This document shows, in pieces, positions 17,016-24,493 of a stretch of DNA of 64,000 nucleotides; position 1 is the stretch's first letter, and the number at the start of each line of letters is the position of its first letter. Position numbers and translations under genes: made by a program. Location of the stretch: the NCBI GenBank assembly GCA_944320255.1, contig CALUGU010000004.1:1-64000 (forward strand), read 5' to 3'. A model generated the notes under the pieces. It searched no databases. It saw only the letters and a program-made list of their open reading frames with translations, and was not told where the DNA came from. The stretch is from an uncultured Prevotella sp. Its GTDB lineage: Bacteria; Bacteroidota; Bacteroidia; Bacteroidales; Bacteroidaceae.

Positions 17016-17855
17016 ATGGACAACAAAATGAGCATCGCCGAGCTTACATTGCGGAGCGAGGAAATCAGGAAACGGTTGCTTGAAGTGGTCTACAAGGCCA
17101 AGGCCGGGCATATCGGCGGCGACCTTTCGTCGCTGAACGTGCTGACTGCGCTTTACCTGCGCGTGATGAACGTAGACCCGAAGAACCCGAAGATGGAAGG
17201 GCGCGACCGTTTCGTCATGAGCAAGGGGCACTGCGTGGAGGCTCTCTACTGCGTGCTTGAGGCCAAGGGCTTCATAACGAAGGAACTGGTTGACACTTAC
17301 GGCGATTACCTCTCGCCCCTGGCGGGCCACCCCACGGTGGAAGTGCCGGGCATAGAGTTTAACAGCGGCGCGCTGGGCCACGGCCTCTCGATAGGCGTAG
17401 GCTGCGCCATCGCCGCCAAGATGGACGGCAAGGCGTACAAGACTTACGTGCTGATGGGCGACGGAGAACAGGGGGAAGGCTCTATCTACGAGGCGGCCAT
17501 GGCCGGCGGCAACTACAAGCTGGACAACCTCGTGGCCTTCATCGACCGCAACGGATTGCAGATAAGCGACACTACGGAGAACGTGATGAAACTTGAGTCG
17601 ATTGACGAGCGTTGGCGCGCGTTCGGCTGGGACGTCCACGACGTTGACGGAAACGACATCGGCGCGATAGTCAACTGCCTTGAAAACATCGACTATTCAA
17701 ACGGCAAGCCGCACATGGTGGTGCTTCATACGACAAAGGGCTTCCACGTGTCTTATATGGAGAACGTGCTGAAATGGCACCACGGCGTGCCCACCGAGGA
17801 GCAATACAACCAAGCCATAGCCGAGATAACAAAGAGAATTGAGGAACTGAAATAA
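17016..17855 (+). CDS. Transketolase, N-terminal (thiamine diphosphate-binding) subunit
   Basis: A 279-residue half-transketolase. The thiamine-diphosphate region is visible in AKAGHIGGDLSS, GHPTVEVPGIEFNSG, GALGHGLSIGVG and the GDG..N metal motif (LMGDGEQGEGSIYEA to FIDRN). Its partner, the pyrimidine-binding half, is encoded at 18013. Split transketolases serve the pentose phosphate pathway or sugar-specific routes. Here the pair is followed by an FGGY kinase and a fucose-isomerase-like protein, the gene set known for non-oxidative D-apiose catabolism (AptA/AptB with ApuK and ApsI), so this may be apulose-4-phosphate transketolase subunit A (aptA). That assignment rests on context; ordinary transketolase activity is the alternative. 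Confidence 0.88.
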   Translation: MDNKMSIAELTLRSEEIRKRLLEVVYKAKAGHIGGDLSSLNVLTALYLRVMNVDPKNPKMEGRDRFVMSKGHCVEALYCVLEAKGFITKELVDTYGDYLSPLAGHPTVEVPGIEFNSGALGHGLSIGVGCAIAAKMDGKAYKTYVLMGDGEQGEGSIYEAAMAGGNYKLDNLVAFIDRNGLQISDTTENVMKLESIDERWRAFGWDVHDVDGNDIGAIVNCLENIDYSNGKPHMVVLHTTKGFHVSYMENVLKWHHGVPTEEQYNQAIAEITKRIEELK

Positions 17856-17856
17856 A

Positions 17857-17996
17857 GAAGGAAGCCCCCTCCGGCTCCCCCTGTGGGGGAGAATGAGGTG
17901 TTGCCTTTGCTGATAATGGAATGAGTATTACCGCATTGGCGACATAAGCAAGCCAAGCTCCTCCCCGTATTGGGAGGTTGGGTGTGGTTTTTCTTC
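17857..17996. repeat. Inverted repeat with CCCCCTCC / GGGGGAG arms
   Basis: Left arm AGCCCCCTCCGGCTCCCCC and right arm CTCCTCCCCGTATTGGGAGG with TTGGGTGTGG lie around a core containing GAGTATTACCGCATTGGC. It starts within a few bases of the stop codon at 17853-17855. The element at 33475-33603 has similar arms. Confidence 0.7.
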
Positions 17997-18012
17997 ACTA
18001 AAACATTAGATT

Positions 18013-18960
18013 ATGAAATACGAAATAAAAAGCGTAAACTGCCGCAAGAGCTTCACCGACAGGCTGCTGGAGCTTGGCAGGAAAGACAAGAATATCATAG
18101 CCGTGACCACCGACGCGCGCGGTTCGGTGACGTTGACGGATTTCGCAAAGGAACTGCCTGGGCAGTTCGTAGAGTGCGGCATAGCCGAGCAAGACGCCGT
18201 AGGCATCAGCGCCGGCTTGGCATCGTGCGGCAAGAAAGTGTTTGTCTGCGGCCCGGCGTGCTTCTATGTGGCCCGCAGCTTGGAGCAGGTTAAGGTTGAC
18301 GTAGCCTATTCAGGCCAGCCCGTAAAGATTTTCGGAGTCAGCGGCGGCGTGGCTTACGGCGCGCTGGGAGCCACCCACCACAGTCTGCACGACATCGCCG
18401 TGCTGCGCACTTTCCCCGGCATGCAGGTCGTTTTGCCGTCAGACGCACGCCAGACGCGCAAACTCGTTGACTGCCTTGTTGACTATCCTCATCCCGTCTA
18501 CGTGCGTGTAGGCCGCAACGCCGTGCCCGACGTTTACGAAAACGACGACTTCGACTTCGAGATCGGCAAGTCGATACAGCTGCAAGACGGCAATGATATG
18601 ACCATCATCGCTTGCGGCGAGACCGTCTTCCACGCCCTTGCGGCAGGCCGCCGCCTCGCCGCCGAAGGCGTAGGCGTGCGCGTCATAGACATGCACACGC
18701 TGAAACCCGCCGACACGGAAGCCATCGTCCGCGCCGCACACGAGACCGGGCGCATCCTCACCGTGGAGGAACACAGCATGTACGGAGGCCTCGGCGGCAT
18801 CGTGGCCGAGACCGTGGCGCAGGCTTGTCCAGTGCCCATGCGCATACTCGGCATTCCTGACGAGAACGCCGTCCACGGCACTCCGCTTGAGATATTCCAC
18901 CATTACAAGCTCGACGCCGACGGTATTTACGAGACGGCTAAGGAGATGTTACATAAGTAA
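18013..18960 (+). CDS. Transketolase, C-terminal (pyrimidine-binding) subunit
   Basis: A 315-residue partner of the preceding subunit. It holds the transketolase pyrimidine-binding domain (residues about 5-170, with the conserved glutamate in VECGIAEQDAVGISAGLA) and the C-terminal transketolase domain (about 190-310, GETVFHALAAGRRL, VIDMHTLKPAD, VEEHSMYGGLGG). The two genes are in the same direction, separated by a repeat element, and together form the active ThDP enzyme. In the apiose hypothesis it would be AptB, joining apulose 4-phosphate and glyceraldehyde 3-phosphate chemistry to give xylulose 5-phosphate and dihydroxyacetone phosphate. The stop codon TAA is the first triplet of the next repeat. 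Confidence 0.88.
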   Translation: MKYEIKSVNCRKSFTDRLLELGRKDKNIIAVTTDARGSVTLTDFAKELPGQFVECGIAEQDAVGISAGLASCGKKVFVCGPACFYVARSLEQVKVDVAYSGQPVKIFGVSGGVAYGALGATHHSLHDIAVLRTFPGMQVVLPSDARQTRKLVDCLVDYPHPVYVRVGRNAVPDVYENDDFDFEIGKSIQLQDGNDMTIIACGETVFHALAAGRRLAAEGVGVRVIDMHTLKPADTEAIVRAAHETGRILTVEEHSMYGGLGGIVAETVAQACPVPMRILGIPDENAVHGTPLEIFHHYKLDADGIYETAKEMLHK

Positions 18961-19053
18961 GAATTAAGAGTTAAGGATTAAGAAAATATGCTTTCAACCG
19001 ATATTTATCAATAAAGCTGTTTTTCTTAATTCTTAACTCTTAACTCTTAATTC
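18958..19053. repeat. AATTAAG-family inverted repeat
   Basis: GAATTAAGAGTTAAG units begin inside the stop codon at 18958-18960; the right arm of CTTAATT/CTTAACT units ends at 19053. The core begins AAAATATGCTTTC. Confidence 0.85.
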
Positions 19054-19068
19054 AAATGCCAATTTGAA

Positions 19069-20556
19069 ATGAACTACATAATATCCATCGACCAGAGCAC
19101 GTCGGCGACGAAAGCCGTGGTGTTCAACGAGCAATGCCAGCTCGTGTGCCGCAAGAATGTGCCACATAAGCAGTACTATCCGAAGCCCGGATGGGTGGAG
19201 CACGACGCCGAGGAGATTTACCGCAACATGGTTGAGGCCGTCAGGGAAGTGGTGGAAGCCACCAAGGGCGACGACATAACATACTCGCTCGCGATAACAA
19301 ACCAGAGGGAAACAGCCGTCGTGTGGAACCGCTTTACCGGCAAACCAGTCTACCACGCCGTCGTTTGGCAGTGCCAGAGGGGCGCGGAGATATGCAACGA
19401 ACTCAAGAGCCGCGGCATGACCGACTTCATCAGGGAGCGCAGCGGACTGCTTATCGATCCGTATTTCGCCGCAAGCGGCGTGAAGTGGATACTCGACAAC
19501 GTTGACGGCGCACGCCGTGCCGCCGAGAAGGGAGAGCTGATGATGGGCACCATCGACACCTGGCTGATATGGAAACTGACAGGAGGACGCCGCTTTGTGA
19601 CCGACTACACCAACGCCTCGCGCACCCTGCTGTTCAACATCCACACGCTCGACTGGGACAAAGACCTGCTCGACCTGTTCACCATTCCGCGCAACATGAT
19701 GGCCGAGCCGTTACCGTGTGACTCCGTGTTCGGCGAGACTACGGTTGAAGGAATATTCCCTGAGCCGATAACAATCGCCGGAGTGTTGGGCGATTCACAC
19801 GGAGCCTTGGCCGGGCAGATGTGCTTCGAGGCCGGCATGGGCAAGGCCACGTATGGCACGGGGTCGTCAGTGATGGTGAACATCGGCGAAAAATCGATGA
19901 CGGCTCCTGACGGCTTGGTCACTTCGGTGGGCTTCGCCGCCTGCGGAAAGGTGTTCTACGCCTTCGAGGGAAACATCCATTGCACCGGGGCTACGATACA
20001 ATGGATGGCCGACAAGCTGCAACTGATAAAGAGTCCGGCGGAGATTGAGAAGTTCGCCCTCGGTGTGCGGGACAACGGCGGAGTGTACCTTGTGCCGGCG
20101 TTCGCCGGGCTTGGCGCGCCGTGGTGGAACTCGCAGGCCAAGGCTATGGTGTGCGGAATGACGCTGGCGACGGAGAAAGGCCACGTTTGCCGCGCCGCGC
20201 TGGAGGCCATCGCTTACCAGATAAAAGACCTTGTAGACCTGATGACGCAGCACGCGGGCATCACCCTGAAAGAGCTGCGTGTTGACGGAGGCCCTACGAA
20301 AAACCAATTCCTTATGCAGTTCCAGGCCGACATGCTCAACGCCTGCATCAACCGTTCCGACGTAGAAGAAGCATCGGCCATGGGCGCGATGGTCATGAAC
20401 GGCCTGGCGCGCGGCGTATGGGGCGGCCTTGAGGAAGTGGCGGCTCTGCGGACAACGGACAACCGCGTGTTCCCGAACATGAAAGACGACGAGCGCGGAC
20501 GCCTCTACGCAGGATGGACGGCCGCCGTCAAGACCGTGTTGGGAAGTAAAAATTAA
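19069..20556 (+). CDS. FGGY-family sugar kinase, glycerol-kinase-like (possible apulose kinase)
   Basis: A 495-residue ATP-dependent kinase with both FGGY domains. It closely resembles glycerol kinase: SIDQSTSATKAV at the N-terminus, YPKPGWVEHD, TNQRETAVVW, VVWQCQRGAEI, DPYFAASGVKWI and TDYTNASRTLLFNI, i.e. the glycerol-contact residues R, E, W and Y are all present. It departs at the catalytic loop, reading GVLGDSHGAL where glycerol kinases usually have GDQQAAL. Downstream GGPTKNQFLMQF is standard. Because it lies between split transketolase genes and a fucose-isomerase-like gene, phosphorylation of D-apulose (apuK) is a reasonable alternative to glycerol kinase (glpK). The kinase family is certain; the substrate is not. 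Confidence 0.85.
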   Translation: MNYIISIDQSTSATKAVVFNEQCQLVCRKNVPHKQYYPKPGWVEHDAEEIYRNMVEAVREVVEATKGDDITYSLAITNQRETAVVWNRFTGKPVYHAVVWQCQRGAEICNELKSRGMTDFIRERSGLLIDPYFAASGVKWILDNVDGARRAAEKGELMMGTIDTWLIWKLTGGRRFVTDYTNASRTLLFNIHTLDWDKDLLDLFTIPRNMMAEPLPCDSVFGETTVEGIFPEPITIAGVLGDSHGALAGQMCFEAGMGKATYGTGSSVMVNIGEKSMTAPDGLVTSVGFAACGKVFYAFEGNIHCTGATIQWMADKLQLIKSPAEIEKFALGVRDNGGVYLVPAFAGLGAPWWNSQAKAMVCGMTLATEKGHVCRAALEAIAYQIKDLVDLMTQHAGITLKELRVDGGPTKNQFLMQFQADMLNACINRSDVEEASAMGAMVMNGLARGVWGGLEEVAALRTTDNRVFPNMKDDERGRLYAGWTAAVKTVLGSKN

Positions 20557-20652
20557 GAATTAAGAGTTAAGAAAATATGTTTTGTAGATGTTTTACGGAA
20601 GATAAGTGTCATTGTATATTTTCTTAACTCTTAATTCTTGACTCTTAATTAA
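20548..20652. repeat. AATTAAG-family inverted repeat
   Basis: The left arm includes the last codons and stop of the kinase gene (AGTAAAAATTAAG); the right arm of CTTAACT/CTTAATT units ends near 20652. Core AAAATATGTTTTG to GTATATTTTC. Confidence 0.85.
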
Positions 20653-20688
20653 ATTAATAAAGTGAACAAGAAATAAAACTTAAGACCT

Positions 20689-22119
20689 ATGAAAAAACAA
20701 GCTAAAGCCGGAAAGGAGACTTTCGGACTGATTATCGGCACGCGCGCTTACTTCAACTCGGAGCTTGCAGTTGACGTGCGCAAGACACTACTTGAAGAAC
20801 TGGAAAAGGCCGGATACGGCTATGTTATACTCGACGAGCAGGACACTCCGACAGGAGGCTCGATGGAAACGGTGGAAGACGGCAAGAAGTGCGCCGCGCT
20901 CTTCCGCGCCAACCGCGACGAGATAGACGGCATAATAGTGTCGCTTCCCAACTTCGGTTTCGAGGTAGGCATCATCAACGCCATATCGCGCGCAGAGCTG
21001 CACGTGCCCGTGCTGGTGCAGGCCTGTGACGACCAGAACGACAAGGTAGACCTTGACAGCCGCCGCGACGCCTTCTGCGGCAAGATTTCAGTGTGCAACA
21101 ACCTTTACCAGTGCGGCATTCCGTTCACCGACACGACGTTCCACACATATTCAATCCACAGCGAACTGCTGATGAAAGACATCGACAAGTTCGCCGCCAT
21201 CTGCCGCGTGGTGCGCAAGCTGACACACGCACGCATAGGCCAGATAGGCACGCGCCCGCTGGGCTTCAACACCTGCCGCTACAGCGAGAAGCTGCTCCAG
21301 GCCACGGGCATCACCGTCGTTCCCGTAGACATGAGCGAGATAATCTTCAACGCGCGCAAGATTGACAACGACGCCGCGGAGCTGAAGGCCAAGATGGAGG
21401 AGATAAGCCATTACGCCAAGGTGCCTGAGGCTTACCAGGAGAAGCTGGCTTTGCAGGCCAAGTTCGGCCTTGCCGTGGAGCACTGGATTGAAGCCAACGA
21501 GGTGGACGCCACGGCTATACAGTGCTGGGACTCGCTGGAGCAGAACTACGGTTGCGCCGCTTGCGTGACGATGAGTATGCTCGGCGAGAAGCTGATACCG
21601 TGCGCCTGTGAGACCGACGTGGCCGGTGCCGTGTCGATGTACGCCCTCAGCCTCGCCGCCGGCAAGCCCTCGACGCTGCTCGACTGGAACAACAACTTCG
21701 CCGAAGACCGCAACAAGTGCGTCTGCACGCACTGCGGCAACGCGCCCAAGAGCTTCGTGAAGAACGACCTGAAGCTCGGCCCGCTCGGCGTCCTTGGTCG
21801 CACCCTCGGCAAGGTTAACACGTTCGGCGCCGTTTACGGCAAGTGCACCGAAGGCGAATTTACATACTTCCGCATCTCCACCGACGACAACATCGGCTGC
21901 ATAAAGAGCTACCTCGGCAAGGGCAAGCTCACCAACGACCCCTACGGAATGGACGGTTGCATCGCCGTTACGCAGGTGGACAACTTGCAGAAGCTGATGA
22001 AGTTCATCTGCAAGAACGGTTTTGAGCACCACGTCGCAATGGTTCGCACCGACGTCGTAGACATCCTCCGCGAGGCCGTTGACAACTACCTCGGCTGGGA
22101 CTTGTACGTACACGAATAA
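20689..22119 (+). CDS. L-fucose isomerase-like protein (possible D-apiose isomerase)
   Basis: A 476-residue member of the L-fucose/L-arabinose isomerase fold family. Features include LIIGTRAYFNSEL, IIVSLPNFGFEVG, a central IQCWDSLEQNYGCA with ACETDVAGAVSMYAL carrying acidic candidate metal ligands, and DWNNNFAEDRN plus VCTHCGNAPKS, a cysteine/histidine-rich segment. These cytoplasmic enzymes interconvert aldoses and ketoses using a divalent metal. As the fourth gene after split transketolase and FGGY kinase genes, it is positioned to make the ketose that the kinase uses; D-apiose to D-apulose (apsI) is the best contextual guess. Another branched or deoxy sugar cannot be excluded. The leader carries the purine-rich AGTGAACAAGAAATAAAAC. 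Confidence 0.78.
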   Translation: MKKQAKAGKETFGLIIGTRAYFNSELAVDVRKTLLEELEKAGYGYVILDEQDTPTGGSMETVEDGKKCAALFRANRDEIDGIIVSLPNFGFEVGIINAISRAELHVPVLVQACDDQNDKVDLDSRRDAFCGKISVCNNLYQCGIPFTDTTFHTYSIHSELLMKDIDKFAAICRVVRKLTHARIGQIGTRPLGFNTCRYSEKLLQATGITVVPVDMSEIIFNARKIDNDAAELKAKMEEISHYAKVPEAYQEKLALQAKFGLAVEHWIEANEVDATAIQCWDSLEQNYGCAACVTMSMLGEKLIPCACETDVAGAVSMYALSLAAGKPSTLLDWNNNFAEDRNKCVCTHCGNAPKSFVKNDLKLGPLGVLGRTLGKVNTFGAVYGKCTEGEFTYFRISTDDNIGCIKSYLGKGKLTNDPYGMDGCIAVTQVDNLQKLMKFICKNGFEHHVAMVRTDVVDILREAVDNYLGWDLYVHE

Positions 22120-22150
22120 CCGTAATGAATGTTCTCAAGACTGACATTCG

Positions 22151-22287
22151 TTAAGAAGTTAGAGAATTTAGAGAAGTTATAGAAGTTAGGGCCAATACCG
22201 CGTGCCAATAAAGCAAAGCATTTGGCTTTAACTTCTAACGGAGCGTTGGCGGAGTGACAACTTCTTTAACATCTTTAAATTCTTAAT
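22151..22287. repeat. GAGGAGTTA-family inverted repeat, right arm interrupted
   Basis: The left arm TAGAGAATTTAGAGAAG pairs with CTTTAACATCTTTAAATTC, but the right arm is interrupted by GGAGCGTTGGCGGAGTGAC. The core GGCCAATACCG..GCAAAGCATTTGGC matches the elements at 5366 and 29759. Confidence 0.75.
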
Positions 22288-22339
22288 GAATGTGGGCTTT
22301 GCGAACATCCATATAACCGTATCATATTTCATAGTTTTC

Positions 22340-22376
22340 AAAAAGCCGTGTCTTGCCTTGCAAGATACGGCTTTTT
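22340..22376 (+). terminator. Hairpin terminator after the isomerase gene
   Basis: AAAAAGCCGTGTCTTG (22340-22355) pairs with 22361-22376, with one G-U, and ends in TTTTT. It resembles the stem at 12979-13015. Confidence 0.8.
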
Positions 22377-22383
22377 ACATTTC

Positions 22384-22420
22384 AAAATGGCGTCTTTTGC
22401 CACGTGAAAGACGCCATTTT
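22384..22420. terminator. Second tandem hairpin, AAAATGGCGTCTTT stem
   Basis: A 14-bp perfect stem (22384-22397 with 22407-22420), directly after the first hairpin and next to the palindrome at 22434. It is a close relative, in inverted orientation, of the element at 7980-8047. Confidence 0.65.
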
Positions 22421-22433
22421 ATCGTCTCATTCG

Positions 22434-22458
22434 TAACATATTGATTATCAATATGTTA
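22434..22458. repeat. 25-bp perfect palindrome centred on TGATTATCA
   Basis: TAACATATTGAT and its exact complement flank a single central T. It shares the TGATAATCA centre with motifs near 7980 and 41604, each beside an AAAAGACGCC-like hairpin. Confidence 0.75.
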
Positions 22459-22567
22459 TGGTTCTATCAAAAATTAAAGTCCTATGGTAGACGGAAAGCA
22501 AGTCTTATTTTTAACAGATACATATATTAAAAATATATGTTTAATTTGTGCAATCGATTTTTTGTTA

Positions 22568-22575
22568 TATCTTTG
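22568..22575 (+). promoter_or_regulatory. -7 box TATCTTTG for the POT transporter
   Basis: A consensus match 107 bases before the ATG at 22682, in strongly AT-rich DNA with TTTG about 20 bases upstream. Confidence 0.65.
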
Positions 22576-22681
22576 CAAATCGGAAAAACGACTGCGGCGA
22601 CTCGTTAACCGGTTGCCCGGCGGCGTTTTTATCACACGTTGGTTTTATAGAAATATCAATGAATAATTAAAAAATAATACT

Positions 22682-24358
22682 ATGTTTGAAGGACAACCAA
22701 AAGGTTTGTATGCGCTGGCCCTTGCCAATACGGGCGAGCGTTTCGGTTATTACACGATGCTTGCGATTTTTACATTGTTTCTGCAAGCAAAGTTCGGTTT
22801 CACTGCCACTGTCACCTCTAACATCTTCGCGGGTTTCTTGGCTTTAGTCTATTTCCTTCCCGTTGTGGGCGGAATACTGGCCGACAAGTTCGGTTTTGGA
22901 AAGATGGTGACATCGGGTATCGTAGTTATGTTTTTAGGGTACATCTGTTTGGCAATACCGACAGGGAACAACGCCGTTGGCATAGCTGCTATGGTCGGCT
23001 CTTTATTCCTGATAGCCCTCGGCACGGGCTTGTTCAAGGGAAACTTGCAAGTTATGGTAGGCAACTTGTATGACGATCCGAAGTATGAAGCTAAGCGTGA
23101 CACGGCATTTTCTATATTTTATATGGCCATTAACATAGGCGCGCTTTTCGCTCCGACGGCAGCCGAGAAGATTACCGATTGGTATATGAAAAGCCATAAT
23201 TACGTTTACAATGGCGACATCCCGGCATTGGCGCACCAATATCTCGACGGTTCACTGTCTGGTGAAGCTATGTCAAAATTCGTATCGCTTGCCTCGTCGC
23301 AGGGCGCAGGAACTGACGCCTCGTCGCTTACCAACTTTGCCAACGACTATATTAACGTCTTGTCGTCCTCTTATCATATGGGTTTTGCCGTAGCGTGCGT
23401 GTCTTTGATTCTTTCAATGTTGATATATGTGCTCGGTAGAAAGACATTTAAGCATGCCGATGTCAATAACAATAATAAGCAGACTTCGGATGCGGATAAC
23501 ACGGCCCACATGCAGGAACTTACACCCGCCGAGACGAAATCGCGCGTAGTTGCGCTTTGCCTCGTGTTCGCCGTTGTAATATTCTTCTGGATGGCTTTCC
23601 ACCAAAACGGACTTACGCTTACCTTCTTCGCCCGCGACTACACAGCTGCCACCGCCACTGGCTTGACCCGTATTGGCTTCGATGTGTGGAACCTTGTGCT
23701 CATAGCTGTTATGGTTTATGGCATTTTTGCAATATTCCAGTCGAAAAAATCCAAAGGAAAGCTGATTTCCACTGTGGTGACATTGGTCGCTTTGGCGTTA
23801 TTGTGCTATAATTATAGCGGAATGGAAGAAACGATAAGCATACTTCCCCAGAAGTTCCAGCAGTTCAACCCATTCTTCGTGGTAGCTTTGACCCCGGTGT
23901 CGATGGCTGTTTTCGGTTATCTTGCAAATAGGGGTAAAGAACCTTCTGCTCCGCGTAAGATAGGTATCGGTATGTTCATCGCCGCCGTAGGTTTTATGAT
24001 TATGGTGTGGGGGTCTATTGGCTTGCCAGTGCCTGACGACCTCGCCTCTACGACAACCGATTACAAGGTTACGCCTAACCTGCTTATAAGCACTTATCTG
24101 GTGCTTACATTTGCCGAGTTGTTCCTTTCGCCGATGGGCATTTCGTTCGTGTCAAAGGTTGCGCCGCCTAAGTATAAGGGGCTTATGATGGGAGGTTGGT
24201 TTGCAGCAACAGCCGTTGGCAACTACCTTGTTTCTATTATCGGTATGCTGTGGGGTGGTCTGCCATTATGGGTGCTTTGGGGCATACTCGTCGTTCTCTG
24301 CGTCATATCGGCAGTGTTTATTTTCTCGATAATGAAACGGTTGGAAAAAGTTTGTTAG
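22682..24358 (+). CDS. POT/PTR2 family peptide transporter
   Basis: A 558-residue inner-membrane proton-coupled oligopeptide transporter of the major facilitator superfamily, with about 14 hydrophobic segments. The family signature in helix 1 is present as NTGERFGYYTM (ExxERFxYY-like), followed by the second motif around GGILADKFGFGK and the PTR2 block GTGLFKGNLQVMVGNLYDD and FSIFYMAINIGAL. Members import di- and tripeptides. It has its own promoter and a long leader, so it is probably independent of the upstream sugar genes. Length is in the upper normal range. Base composition is more AT-rich than the upstream operon. Confidence 0.88.
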   Translation: MFEGQPKGLYALALANTGERFGYYTMLAIFTLFLQAKFGFTATVTSNIFAGFLALVYFLPVVGGILADKFGFGKMVTSGIVVMFLGYICLAIPTGNNAVGIAAMVGSLFLIALGTGLFKGNLQVMVGNLYDDPKYEAKRDTAFSIFYMAINIGALFAPTAAEKITDWYMKSHNYVYNGDIPALAHQYLDGSLSGEAMSKFVSLASSQGAGTDASSLTNFANDYINVLSSSYHMGFAVACVSLILSMLIYVLGRKTFKHADVNNNNKQTSDADNTAHMQELTPAETKSRVVALCLVFAVVIFFWMAFHQNGLTLTFFARDYTAATATGLTRIGFDVWNLVLIAVMVYGIFAIFQSKKSKGKLISTVVTLVALALLCYNYSGMEETISILPQKFQQFNPFFVVALTPVSMAVFGYLANRGKEPSAPRKIGIGMFIAAVGFMIMVWGSIGLPVPDDLASTTTDYKVTPNLLISTYLVLTFAELFLSPMGISFVSKVAPPKYKGLMMGGWFAATAVGNYLVSIIGMLWGGLPLWVLWGILVVLCVISAVFIFSIMKRLEKVC

Positions 24359-24363
24359 GAACT

Positions 24364-24481
24364 AAGATTTAAGAGTTAAGAATTAAGAAAATATGTCTTG
24401 TTGATGATTTCAAGGCATATTTTCTTAATTCTTAATTCTTAACTCTTAATTCTTAATTCTTAACTCTTAATTCTTAATTAA
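24364..24481. repeat. AATTAAG-family inverted repeat, long right arm
   Basis: The left arm has about 3 units; the right arm has about 9 (CTTAATT/CTTAACT) to 24481. Core AAAATATGTCTTG to GGCATATTTTC. The unequal arms show that unit number varies. Confidence 0.85.
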
Positions 24482-24493
24482 AAACTTCCTTCT

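Larger units (their letters stand above)
22120..22681. other. Intergenic region of repeats, two hairpins, a palindrome and a promoter
   Basis: In order it contains the interrupted repeat (22151-22287), two tandem hairpins (22340-22376, 22384-22420), a 25-bp perfect palindrome (22434-22458), and the promoter and leader of the POT transporter. No gene is seen. Confidence 0.7.

Noticed and set aside
21151..22113. Minus-strand open frame of 320 codons opposite the isomerase gene
   Set aside because: The opposite strand encodes a clear isomerase-fold protein; the antisense product has a low-complexity hydrophobic composition typical of shadows.
22434..22458. Possible dif (XerCD) site because of the 25-bp dyad of about the right size
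   Set aside because: Related TGATAATCA motifs recur at several places in the window, whereas a chromosome has one dif site; arm sequences do not convincingly match Xer half-sites.
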